From Antedon bifida (taxonomy: Eukaryota > Echinodermata > Crinoidea > Comatulida > Antedonidae), in NCBI GenBank assembly GCA_963402885.1, contig OY727094.1:28894501-28958500 (forward strand): a stretch of 64,000 nucleotides of DNA, written 5' to 3'. Positions 1 to 11,121 of this stretch are shown piece by piece. Position 1 is the first letter of the stretch; every line of letters begins with the position of its first letter. Both the position numbers and the translations under genes were made by a program. The notes under the pieces were generated by a model. It was not told the origin of the DNA. It did not search any database and worked only from the letters and a program-made list of their open reading frames with translations.

Positions 1-300
1 CCGATACTATGACTACTAACCCTGCTACTACCGATACTATGACTACTAACCCTGCTACTACCGATACTATGACTACTAACCCTGCTACTACCGATACTAT
101 GACTACTAACCCTGCTACTACCGATACTATGACTACTAACCTTGCTACTACCGATACTATGACTACTAACCCTGCTACTACCGATACTATGACTACTAAC
201 CCTGCTACTACCGATACTATGACTACTAACCCTGCTACTACCAATACTATGACTACTAACCCTGCTACTACCGATACTATGACTACTAATCCTGGTACTA
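1..300 (+). repeat. 30-bp coding minisatellite
   Basis: About ten head-to-tail 30-bp units (gactactaaccctgctact plus accgatactat) run from the window edge, almost identical to one another, with two more diverged units after them. The unit length is a multiple of three, so copy-number change keeps the stalk reading frame. The array probably continues upstream of the window. Confidence 0.9.
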
Positions 301-570
301 TCTATATTATTTTTACTAATCCTGGTACTATCTATATTATTTTTACTAATCCTTCTACTACAGATACTACTTTAACTAATCCTGAAACTACCGATATTAT
401 TTCTCCTAATCCTGCTACTACAGATACGCTTTCTAATCCTACTACCGATACTACTAATACTAATCCAGCTACTACTGATTCCTCTAATATTATTCCTGCT
501 ACTAACGATACTACGACCAATCCAGCTACTACCGATATCACTACCACCACTGAACTCACGGTTACTAAAG
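1..570 (+). CDS. Thr/Pro-rich mucin-like stalk exon (5' cut by window edge)
   Basis: The reading frame is open from the window start to a donor site (ACTAAAG then gtaaat) at 570/571. It encodes about ten copies of a 10-residue repeat, TTNPATTDTM, from a 30-bp DNA repeat, followed by decayed Thr/Asn/Pro-rich copies ending in TELTVTK. This composition is typical of heavily O-glycosylated extracellular stalks. The exon ends in phase 1, which fits the CUB exon at 2298 and the other stalk exons. It closely resembles the stalk exon at 3176-3322, and the intron flank (571-700) is also shared. It is either an extra N-terminal stalk of gene A or the remains of an upstream paralogue that lost its receptor half. 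Confidence 0.7.
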
Positions 571-1991
571 GTAAATATCTTGATGTTTTACTGTTTACGC
601 CAAAAAAATGATCTACTATTATGAACATTATTCTGAACAGACTGACATTGAAAATTTAGAAGCTAATGCAAAATAAATAGTTTCGGCGAAGAAGAGGACA
701 TACACCGCCCTAAATCTATTTTCTTATTCTATTAATTTTCATGTTTATAGATTCGAAATAAGCTCAACACGTTACAATCATCTTTGTGTGTTGGAACTTT
801 CTTAAATTGATCTTATCATTGATCTGTTATCTGTAAATTTATTTTTCGAAAGATTATCTTAACATTTTACAAACACATGACATTATTTAAAATGTAATCA
901 TTTTTTAATACAATTGTTGGAAAGAATAAATAATGTGTGACTGTGTAACTTGTAGATGGACCAACTGCTAAATGTATATCTTTATAGAAATATATTCAAA
1001 TAAGTGTGTGATAATCCTGTATTACTTTTTACTTGCCAAAAGTTACATTGATGATTCTTGTGATAGATGTGTAATATTTTATTTGATATCTGTGTTAATA
1101 TTTTCGAGTATACAAATTGTCATTATGTCACCACCATTTATGTCTTCACTATGTATTTGAATATTGTGACATGACTACTGGGAAATATTAAAAGTGGGAA
1201 CGAACACACAAAATACCAAAGAAAGTAATACTCATCATCGTACATACAGTGCCTTACAGATGATTTATGAAACCCAGTTTTCGCTGCTTGGCTTACCAAA
1301 ACAGTAAACTGAGAAATTTCATCTAAAATTTGTTTATTAATGTCTATATTAAAAAAGAATACATATATTTTAATCGTGCTAAGTTAATAAATGTCCTGGG
1401 CAATGTTGCTAAGAAAGAAAGACATATCAATGTTATCCTATTAAGTTTAGCGCAATTTAATTCAGTGCATGCGAACTGCAGTGCGCGCAGATTTCACTCT
1501 CCAGCAATTTCACTGCAGACTTCGTGTGATTGAAGATTTAGACGCTTCCATTATTGATAGGGTAGTCACATTATAGCGGTGTCATGAAAACGGGATCAGA
1601 TAATTCAAACACAAATTTAATAGTACAGTAAAGGAATTTATATATTATATACTGTACAAATGGTAAATATGTGATAACTGTTGTTACATGAACCCTATGT
1701 GTTACGATTACAATCTGGTATAATGAAAGTTACCAGGCATAAATGCGTACACCTAATCAAAACCGTGCGGATCTGTCTCGCTAGTCAAATTTACATGGAC
1801 CCCCAATTGTTTTAGCATTGAAATATCATGTTTTTTTAAAAAAAAACAAAATGTATAAAACAAAATTAGACTTTTTAGTTTCCTCAATATTTGGACTTGA
1901 AAAAACTTTTTTAATGTAAATTGTAATTAAAAACTGGATTTTCTGATGAGATAATAAATACACTTAAAAGTTATGTGATTTATGAAATAAT

Positions 1992-2031
1992 ATGAAGCTT
2001 TCATTTATACACTTTTTACCGTTTGAACCAG
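1992..2031 (+). CDS. Candidate signal-peptide exon of gene A
   Basis: A short ATG-led exon encodes MKLSFIHFLPFEP and ends in phase 1 at a gtaaat donor (2032). Its position and phase match the signal-peptide exons of genes B (11122-11194) and C (15164-15227), and the end (HFLPFEPG) loosely resembles HFVPAVGG of gene C. The hydrophobic stretch is shorter than in a normal signal peptide, and no upstream promoter similarity was seen. The call is tentative; the true first exon may instead lie upstream of the window. Confidence 0.3.
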
Positions 2032-5000
2032 GTAAATCCGACGATTATTAGTGGAGAAAACATGTTGAAAATAGTGATTTTTGCACAATTTGGCCGCGGC
2101 GTTTCAAGGTGTACAGCGCGCGTGTCGCTTACTTACGGGATAAAATTGATATGCTGACTATAGTATTAATATAAAATTATGATAAAGATTAGGCCAGAAA
2201 ACAATTAAAAAACACTACGGTGTAATTGTAAAAAAAATATTGATTGTCTCTGTTGTTTAGGATTATAAAACATAAATGAATGTGTTTCCCTTCAAAGGTC
2301 AAACGGAATGGTCTGACGAATACTTTCTAATTCCAAAGCAGTCGATGAATATTACATCACCAAATTATCCCAGCAACTATGATGATAATCTGAGCTACAA
2401 TTGGACGTTTCGTACAAATTCTGGACATTTACTATTGCTCAAATTCTCTGATTTTCTTCTCGAACTCGATTGTTTTGATTATGTGTCAGTTGACGACGGA
2501 AATACTACATTCAAATACTGCGATACAGACTTGCCACCAGATATCTTGTCGACAAGTAACACATTGATTGTTATGTTTCGTACCGACAGTAGTGGACAAC
2601 GTAAAGGTTTCTCTGCTGATATTATAGTGTACACAGGTAGGATTATTAAAAATGTTTATCTGGTTTTTAGATATTCATATTGACAATCCCAAAACAAAAA
2701 TGAAAAAATATTAGCAAAAACTAACCTCGGCAGTTATTCAATATTCTGAAGAAGCTGTCCGAACAGAATATTTCAAAAGCTCAAGTATAACAAACAGAAA
2801 AAATTGAAGAAACTTTTACAAATCATAACATCACTGCTTGAACAAACCATTTTGGTTGATGAAACCAGGGAAGAGTTAAATTACAATTAATTTATCTCTA
2901 ATAATAATACAATGTAATTTAACTCTTCCCTGATGAAATTGGATTGATGATCGAGTCGACATGATATTAATAAACATTAATTTGGTCTTTCGTTTGATTT
3001 TAAAAAAACATCACAAAATTCAAAGAATTCAAACCGTATAAAAAACCCCGATACATCTTAGGCTTATTTCTACTAATCCTGCTTTAACTTATAATATTTC
3101 TACTAATCTTTTTTTCTCTTTCTTACTAATCGCGGTACTATACGGATACTACTATTATGAACCCTGCGACTACAGATACTACTTCAACTAATCCTGGAAC
3201 TACCGATATTTCTTCTACTAATCCAGCTACTACTAATTCCACTAATCCTGCTACTACCGATACTATGACCAATCCAGCTACTACCGATATCACTACCACC
3301 ACTGACCTTACGGTTACTAAAGGTAAATATTTTGATTTTTTGCCAAAAATATGATCTACTATTATGAACATTATTCTGAAAATATTGACTGACATTGAGA
3401 ATTTAGAAGCTAATGCAAAATAAATAGTGTTTCGGCGAAAAAGAGGACATATACCTCTAAATATTGTTGTTTATTTTGGCATTTAAAACAATTACAATTT
3501 CTACTATGATAACATATTACGTGTATTTTCAGTTATCATAACAACATCGCCAGAAGTAGAAAACATTGCTTTAACATCAGGACCAGATAGCATTACATTC
3601 TCGACATCAACTGACAGTCCTATAGAAAAAGGTGGGATTTTCACATACTAATAAGTTACTAGCTATTTATTTATTTTATATGAACCATTAACATGTGGAG
3701 ACACCATAATACACTTTATACTTACATGTAATTACCTACTTTGTGGGTGCACTGCAACAATGCGTATACATTTCAAAATACTTTCAATCGAATATTTTTT
3801 TTACTAATATTGCTTTTCTGCAAATATTTTCACTACTTTGTAATATATAGATGGAAACTTCACAATCATTGCAGAGTTGGAAACTGTTGACCCAGGTACT
3901 CGTTTCAACGTAGAAAATCAGTAAGTTATTAAGCACCATTATTCCTAACCATTCATTGTACATTCATCATCACCAGTTCCGCCTCTCGTCTTCCAATAAC
4001 CCTTTCCACTATTTTATGCCATTTTCCTATTTCATGAGCGGGATGATTAGACTGTTACATTTCTATTTTTTCCTTTTAAGTTTTCGTAATCAATGTAGAC
4101 TTTTGTCTTCTGCTTAATTGGTATCAGATACTAAATTCAACTCAATACATAAAAGTAGAGACTATATACAGTAGGCTTGTACATAATACAATTATTTCTT
4201 GCTTATTTTTAGTAACATATCTTCTAATTCCTGCAGTGTTAAAGTGTGAACTATTGATTTTAGTAGGATTTAAAATCAATGGTTTTTTTTCCAAAACTAT
4301 AGCCTAATTACATCACTATTTTAATTATACATTGAGTATATGCCTTTTGACTTTTAAATAATGTTAAATCATTTTGTATTACAACAGAGACGATACGACA
4401 CTATTCAGTGCATCTGACATTGTCACTATTGACGTATATGATGATAAAGGCAGGAAAATTAGCATGAATGTAGAGATTAAGTTTCCTAATATTCAGGTAA
4501 GATACTGACATATATATATATATAAATATCGGTATTATAGTACTTTACAATTCGTAATGCGCTTTAAAAATGTATAGTTATTATATAATACAATTTTGTT
4601 TTTAATGTTCATAATCAAGAATATTACAGAAGAAAATTCTACGAGTGTTCTACAATATAAACACGAATGCCATTTTACTAAAAATGTTTCTTCAGAGGCG
4701 TGAGTATGCACTTATTTTGAGATTTTATCAATGTCAAGTGGCGACGCGGACGAGTTTGGATGAGCCGTCGCCTGTCATTTGTCTAATTTTTTTATACGTC
4801 CTAACAAGCTATCATAAGAGTTGTCTAAAGCATATGGTTATGCTTCATGATTAAGATGATAATAATAACATTGTTGATGAACATTTTCAATTATGGCTCT
4901 GATGATGATAATTATTATTATAGTAACGTATATTTCTGTTAATTTTACATTTTATAAATTGCCAAGGATGTGGTTAACAGAAGGTTGTTCTACTCTAAGT

Positions 5001-8000
5001 TATAACAACCGTACCAACGGCGTGATATGCGATTGTACACACATGACGTCATTTGTTGTTTTGTTGAAACCGACAGAGGTAAAAAATTCAGTTTTATATA
5101 AATTGAAATCGGGGAAGATTGAAATATTATTCTGGGTTTATGATGATTGTATACCAAACTCGGTCTTCAACATCTCTTCACCATTTTCATTACCGTTTTA
5201 TAGACTACTCTTGTAAAATCAAGTAGTATCTTAGAAATAAACAGAGTATGTTTAAATAATGCTCACTAATAGTTGCTAATATTTTTTAATATTGAATACT
5301 GTTGAGTATTATGAAAATACGAAGATGTGCGTGGTATTGTTGTTTACTGTTGTTGTAAGTATGTAGTTATATTGATTGTAATTTCTAATTTTATGTTTTT
5401 GTAGTCAAATATTAATGACAGGACTTTATCAATAATTACTAACGTTGGACTTGCAATTTCCAGTTTGTTTCTTGTTATAATCCTGATTACTGTATACAGT
5501 TTCAAGTAAGTTATTCACAGACTATGTAAGATACAAGTCATAACCAACAACAAGTTATTATAGCTTTTTAGTGTGTTTCATTAAAAAGTGTATTTAACTT
5601 TTATAAACTCTTTACTCTTTATAATATTTAATGTTAAAAATAAGTTATACATTTTATAGTTCTTTATTTTTACTGCTATGTAAGTCGGTTTTTGCTAAAA
5701 CTTTGTCTACATTTCAGCATAACCTTATAATTAGCAAAGTGACTTCCTTTTTGTGTATTACTTTTACTGGTTTCCATTAATATCTCAAACAAGAGTACAT
5801 GCTAAACATTGTATTTTAAAATCACTTTCAGAAATTTAAGAAATTCTGAGCGGCATAAAATCCTGTGTCATCTGGTGGTTGCTCTACTTATCGTCAATTT
5901 CTTCTATGCCTTCCTAGGTGTGAATGTTAAAAACGAGGTATGTTTGTTTAAATGCTGTTCAAAGATAGGAAAACAGTTTGGTTAATAAGGTGTTGCATTA
6001 CATGCTTTTCCACTTAGTTCTTCGACTTTCTCCACCGTAAACAAACACATGATATTGAGACATGCATGGGGAGGTGCATATCTTAGGGACGCGGAACTCT
6101 GGAAGATAACAACATCACAAGCTTTTACCGATTCAGAATAGTTATGCTCTTCATGACTTTTGTTTTTTAAACTGAGAACGATGTGAAACTGTAGCCAGGG
6201 GAGGAACTCTTAATTCTACCTCTACACCCCACCCCTCTTCAGACTAGTCAATGACCTTGAAATTCCTCATGAATCCACCATAGTCGAGAATTATCCATCT
6301 GCTGTAAATTCATCATCATCGTTACATTTTTTCCAGATTGTGTGTGCTGTCATTGCTGGTTGCTTACATTACAGTCTTTTAGCCGCCTTTGCATGGATGC
6401 TAATTGTGTCTACAGACGTGTACATCAAGATCAAACATCCGTTTGTTAACCACGAACGACGCTTTTTATTTAGTCGTTATCTTGGTTGGATAGTGCCTAT
6501 CATAATAGTGGTCGTGACGGCTGGATGTACGAGGGCTAAATACGTTTCCGAAGATGTGTAATATATATTCTATTTTTCTTTTCTACGGTGAACCAGCGTA
6601 CTCAGCATGCTTTTTAAAATCTTGTGTTGCATTGTATATTACCAAGTCGATCCAATCCTCCAAATTATAAATACCCTTTACACTTATTTACTGTTAATCG
6701 GTTTTCTTGTATTACCAGTTTGTTATGATATCTGGAAAAAGATCAAATGCAAAAATAATCTGTATTATTTTAATTCATAGGTGCTGGTTGAATATGGGCT
6801 TTGCAATCTGGACTTTCACTATACCAATGACTATTGCACTTGTGGTAAGTAACAGTGTGTTTGTGGTGTCCCTTTAAGTGATGCTGCATTTTTCTGCCTG
6901 CTTATTCTATTCTATTAACTGATTCCCTGTAAGTCTCACTTCCATTCCCCATGATATATTCCCATCATGATTACAATACAAACACAAAAAGTAGAAAACT
7001 GAACTACCCTCATTAGATTGTGTCATCATGTTACAACAATCTACTACAATACGCTATCTTAGGAAAATATGCCTTTTTTGTGTAGATTATCATTGTACAA
7101 ATTGTTGTCATCGGGTACATAGCATTCACGAAAACTCGACTTCCACAACAATCCGTAGAGGACAAGAATACAAACAAACGTATCAGGTATGTGATGATGA
7201 TGAGTCATTATTACCAATATCAGCAATAATATAATATTATACAGAGAAGAAAAATTAGAAAATAAGAGACTGAGAGATTATTAGGCCGTAAAACGTACAT
7301 ACGAGGCCTACATATTCATAAGAGGCCTACATATTCATAAGATGCCTACATATTCATAAAGAGAGCGTAAGTGCAACAGTAAAAGTGGATGTCACAATGT
7401 CTAATTATCTGGGTCATAATAATAATAATAATGACAGTATACAAATTAATTAATCTAACTTACAACCTCTCTTTTAGGTGTGTATTTATATACGTAGTAA
7501 TAATAACAATCCTGTTTCTGTTTTTATTTAAGATCATTGGCTTACGGAATAATTCTTCTTGCACCTGTAGTTGGACTACCATGGATTTTTGGTATCATCA
7601 TCATCTTCAGTGGTTCCAAAGTCATGGAATACATATTTGTCATTATGAACTCATTGCAAGGTTTCTTCATCTGGCTCTCTCAGTGTGTCTTCAGTAATGA
7701 GGTAGTAATTGTTCAATTTGGATTTAAATAATAATCTCTTTTATAATTGTTTTATATGTATGCAAGTTTGTTTTGATGACTCCCACAATTTCAAGTTATC
7801 GTCCATACTTGTTTTTTCGGCCACACACTGTACTAACAGACCATGCATATTGATTTTCAGAAAAATCGATATATTGGTGAAGTCAAAAAGGTTATTAAAA
7901 TCTCTAATTATCTGTATCGTCAATATGGATCAACATATTAAATAGCATGCTCTCTGTGTAAATTTCTGCATTTCTGAGCGTTTAATGTATTATCCTTTAA

Positions 8001-8338
8001 CACAAAGCTGCAGCAGCACAATTTTGAGGAGGCTTGTGATTCATTAGGTTCGTTCATGTGAAATCTGAAATGTTTCTTTCATTTGTTTTGTGAATGATTT
8101 ACTATGGTTTCTGCTATAAGAAATAATGTTGTATAATAATTATGTTCATTAACTATAGGTTCAATATGCATGCAAGAAGAAGTCGGCCAACCGTACCCAT
8201 CCAGATACCGCGTTTACTATGACAGATCAGAACACTAAAGTGCCTGATAAGACTGACGACCCATCCTACCACCGACCAATAAGCAATGCGATTATTGAAC
8301 ATGAAGATCCCACCATGCCACCTCTAGAAAGTGACTAG
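1992..8338 (+). CDS. Gene A: CUB - mucin stalk - GAIN/GPS - 7TM adhesion GPCR
   Basis: This is a multi-exon adhesion-class G-protein-coupled receptor of the plasma membrane. Exons inferred from splice sites and phase: 1992-2031 (tentative), 2298-2636, 3176-3322, 3533-3631, 3851-3920, 4388-4496, 4620-4699, 4967-5078, 5405-5505, 5832-5937, 6337-6557, 6781-6844, 7086-7186, 7533-7701, 8159-8338. The product has a CUB domain, a Thr-rich stalk, a short GAIN region, a GPS cleavage motif, seven membrane segments and a polar tail ending LESD. Every junction joins in frame. Unlike gene C it has no MAM exons. Its ligand and G-protein partner cannot be read from sequence. The N-terminal limit is unsure because the stalk exon at 1-570 could be spliced to the CUB exon. 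Confidence 0.8.
2298..2636 (+). CDS. CUB domain exon, gene A
   Basis: This symmetric phase 1-1 exon encodes about 113 residues. CUB features include NITSPNYPSNY, the SYNWTF strand, FDYVSVDDG, LPPDILSTSNTLIVMFRTD and the closing GFSADIIVY. The second CUB disulfide is present (Cys before FDYVSV and Cys in KYCDTD). Both cysteines of the first pair are missing: the usual C-x-W is Y-N-W and the N-terminal Cys is replaced around FLIPKQS. CUB modules commonly bind extracellular ligands, often calcium-dependently; the Asp residues in FDY and DDG are kept. Confidence 0.85.
2876..2932. repeat. Hairpin with perfect 20-bp arms in gene A intron
   Basis: Arm cagggaagagttaaattaca (2876-2895) and its exact reverse complement (2913-2932) with a 17-bp loop, directly downstream of the CUB exon. 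Both ends are cagggaag/cttccctg. Confidence 0.9.
3060..3455 (+). repeat. Second copy of the stalk exon with its 3' intron flank
   Basis: After the exon, the intron text from about 3350 (atgatctactattatgaac, then attctga, gacattga, atttagaagctaatgcaaaa) repeats 606-700 with few differences. The exon and at least 130 bp of intron were therefore copied together. The 5' part of this copy is degraded. Confidence 0.8.
3176..3322 (+). CDS. Thr-rich stalk exon, gene A
   Basis: It encodes about 49 residues of Thr/Ser/Asn/Pro-rich stalk (for example TTSTNPGTTD and NPATTDTM) ending LTVTK at a gtaaat donor. The start is chosen at ctacag/AT because an in-frame stop (about 3127-3129) excludes a longer exon, and because AT gives the phase-1 entry seen throughout the cluster. 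The polypyrimidine tract is poor, so the acceptor is uncertain. Decayed repeat copies continue upstream to about 3060. Confidence 0.6.
3533..5078 (+). CDS. GAIN region and GPS exons, gene A
   Basis: Five exons (3533-3631, 3851-3920, 4388-4496, 4620-4699, 4967-5078) encode about 157 residues. The last exon has the GPS signature: W near its start, GCSTL, then CDCTHM followed by TSFVVLL. By analogy with known adhesion GPCRs, self-cleavage would fall between His-Met and Thr, leaving TSFVVLLKP as the tethered agonist. The GPS cysteines and Trp are intact, with an upstream partner Cys in HECHF (exon 4620-4699). Each exon aligns in size and phase with its counterpart in gene C (18245-20416). Confidence 0.85.
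5405..7701 (+). CDS. 7TM domain exons, gene A
   Basis: Seven exons hold the membrane domain: TM1 (5405-5505, GLAISSLFLVIILITVYSF), TM2 (5832-5937, RNSERHKILCHLVVALLIV), TM3-TM4 (6337-6557, with HYSLLAAFAWMLI and GWIVPIIIV), TM5 start (6781-6844, CWLNMGFAIW), TM5 end and intracellular loop 3 (7086-7186), and TM6-TM7 (7533-7701, PVVGLPWIFGI then MNSLQGFFIWLSQCVF). The LNSLQG-like TM7 motif, the CWL motif in extracellular loop 2 and the FAWML motif of TM3 are hallmarks of family B2. The frame is open throughout, so the receptor appears functional. Confidence 0.9.
8159..8338 (+). CDS. C-terminal cytoplasmic tail exon, gene A
   Basis: After an aactatag acceptor the exon encodes VQYACKKKS, then a Thr/Asp/Pro-rich polar tail ending PPLESD and TAG. 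The start VQY and the later THPDT motif match the tail exon of gene C. The gene C tail stops earlier, so gene A has the longer tail. Confidence 0.85.
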   Translation, partial: VQYACKKKSANRTHPDTAFTMTDQNTKVPDKTDDPSYHRPISNAIIEHEDPTMPPLESD

Positions 8339-9676
8339 GCAGGCAGCAAACCACCACTGAAGAACCTTACTATATAGGCAGCAAATGCATGCTAGACCGC
8401 AACGCAAAGGCAGGCTAGGCACAGCTTAATGGCACTGTAGTTTATTACGTACTTGAGATCTCTTGGATATTGGTTATCCATTTATGTATTGCGTAGAACA
8501 AATTTTAATTAGTAAATTAAAATAGTAATATGAATTTGGGGCAGATAATATTAATATGTAATTCTGTATAATATTCAATACAATCATTTAGTAAGTCTGC
8601 GTAAATTGTTTTTATGAATTTAATATATGTAGGCATACTTGAAACAGCGCCATAAACACGAAATTTAATTACGGTCATAAATTGTGTTTTTCCTCAACTT
8701 GTAAATTATTATTAAATTAATCATTTTTCGATCGGTTGAACTTCGTAAACAATGATTTAATAATGGATAAATAACCACGCCATGCCAATGGATTGACTGT
8801 TTTTTAAAACTATATATACGGTCTTAACATTAGTTTAATTCAAGAAAATGCACGAGCGTAAATATAGCGACCTCTGTAGTTTGGAATAATAATAATAAAG
8901 TTATCCGTTCTTGTACACACTAACATGCAAATTAGGTTACATAACAACCACTACAACAATCAGACAAATGAATTGTTGCCAATTGTTGTTGTTTTGAGAA
9001 TCTAAAGTGTGTATTGCATGTAAAGAGATCAAGTAGATTTATCAAACATGTGTTCAATTTTGATTATATCATATTGATATAAGTAATTGTGGAAATTAAC
9101 CAATTTGTTTTAACTGCATCATAAAGAAATGGATTACCTACAAGAAACGATACATTTTATGTGACGACGGTAAGGTAAGCATGATAGGTATAGAATACAG
9201 GCCGACCGGATCATTGTTCGATGCATAATTGTACAATAAGCTTAGTATAGGTATTGGAATACCAATATTAATGATAAGCAATTGTGGATATAACTGATTT
9301 AAAAAGCGATTGGATAAATTAGATAAACATTTGCATAATGTTATGGCTAAAGATACAGTACCGTATCCATACTAAAAACTAAAGGTACGGTAATTATAGA
9401 GGGCGCTATATGTAAGATAGATGTTAATCAAATAGGTTGTGGCACATGGCTTTCAGCAAGCCAGCTGTGTGGCTTAGTGGGCTTAGCTTAGTTAAAAGGA
9501 AATGTATTATTTTCTTAGCAAACAATTATATTGTTTATGTAACAAAGCATGATGGGTACATCCATATGTATAACTATTCAACAGATTACAATGGATGTAT
9601 TGGTATATCAATTCAATTCAATTCTGTTTTTTTTTAAATAGTAATAGGCCTATCGATATTAAAGATAAGTAATTTG
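8339..9676. other. Gene-free spacer between genes A and B
   Basis: AT-rich DNA without a convincing exon on either strand. Possible poly(A) signals (AATAAA) for gene A occur around 8889. I see no recognisable mobile element in this stretch. Confidence 0.5.
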
Positions 9677-10477
9677 ATTTATGTCAACAAGATCAGAATG
9701 TTTTCTACCAGAAATTATACTGTGACAAATACAAGGTTATGTAAGCCTGATACTAAGAGTGTCCAAAGGAGAGGTTTCACTGTATTGTTGATGGCAATGA
9801 TTTTGTTCTAATTGTTTCATTCCTATTTTTAACTATATTATTGTAGCTTATTTATAAAGAAACACCTGTAATTGATTCCATACTGAGTAACTATAACAAT
9901 TGAATACAATATGTATCCGTGTCCTTCTTTAAGCTTGTCAAAATATGAAAATAAAGGGCCTAATCTCCAAAAAATTGCTCAAAAATTGTTTTTTGATATA
10001 TTACAATAAAATATGGTCTCAATTAAAGCATATATCAAAAGTTTACTCAATTCGGACTACCGCAAAGGTTCACAATTATTTATGTCAACAAGATCAGAAT
10101 GTTTTCTACCAGAAATTATACTGTGACAAATACAAGGTTATGTAAGCCTGATGCTAAAAGAGTGTCCAAAGGAGAGGTTTCACTGTATTGTTGATGGCAA
10201 TGATTTTGTTCTAATTGTTTCATTCCTATTTTTAACTATATTATTGTAGCTTATTTATAAAGAAACACCTGTAATTGATTCCATACTGAGTAACTATAAC
10301 AATTGAATACAATATGTATCCGTGTCCTTCTTTAAGCTTGTCAAAATATGAAAATAAAGGGCCTAATCTCCAAAAAATTGCCCAAAAATTGTTTTTTGAT
10401 GTATTACAATAAAATATGGTCTCAAAAGCATATATCAAAAGTTTACTCAATTCGGACTACCGCAAAGGTTCACAATT
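9677..10477 (+). repeat. 400-bp direct tandem duplication upstream of gene B
   Basis: Units 9677-10077 and 10078-10477 are nearly identical. Both start at tttatgtcaacaagatcag and end at gcaaaggttcacaatt, with a few substitutions and small indels. Part of the same sequence (ttccatactgagtagctata) recurs near 14280, upstream of gene C. Confidence 0.9.
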
Positions 10478-10701
10478 TGACGTTACAACAGATGACCGCC
10501 GATTTTTGAAAATTGGTAACCGCTTGTCGTAGACAGCTGTAGTTGGTGTCAAATGTTCAAAAAATATATATTTATATTTACACTTTTTAAACATTTTTTT
10601 GAAACATAAACGGAAATTCCATTTTGTGACCTTTGACATAATTATGCGTCTCTATTGGAAACCAAGCGTTAGACCCATAACACTCAAATCCAGTCTAATT
10701 G

Positions 10702-11121
10702 TTAACCTACACTTAAGAAACATCTTATTTTTTCAATTCGAGTCTTTAAAAAAGTATTTAGCTTAATTGATGAATACTTGGCGTACATTAGGCTTATTGA
10801 ACTCCGATCAAACCGACACAATATATTGATGCATACTTGAATCGTGTTTACTCGTTGAAAAGTCTCATGTCTGTCCTTAGTAACACTATGCATGGACTAA
10901 TGCCTTACGACAATTAATAAGTAATTGTTGGTACCATCCATATGTTGTAGTGATATTTTCATGAATTAAAGCTTTTTGTGTTAAATTAATTAATGCAAAA
11001 CCTATCAACAGAGAAGGGTAATTAACAGATCTTCGGTTCAGTTACTCGCTTGTTTTCTGTAAAACGACAAACATTATCCGTAGTGTGCAGTCATTTTATC
11101 TTCGCTTGTTTGTTTATTACC
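10702..11121 (+). promoter_or_regulatory. Candidate promoter/5' leader of gene B, shared with gene C
   Basis: The block 10702-10930 is almost identical to 14747-14970 upstream of gene C, including a run of more than 100 bp around ttggcgtacattaggcttat. The leader (gatcttcggttcagttactc, tttctgt) near 11030-11070 is again similar to 15073-15110. Location just before both signal-peptide exons suggests promoter or 5' UTR sequence. No TATA box was assigned. Confidence 0.45.

Noticed and set aside
332..628. Antisense frame over the stalk exon
   Set aside because: Shadow of the Thr-rich repeat at 1-570; no independent coding signal.
7310..7365. Triple 22-bp repeat (gcctacatattcataaga)
   Set aside because: Short intronic minisatellite with no further support for a function.
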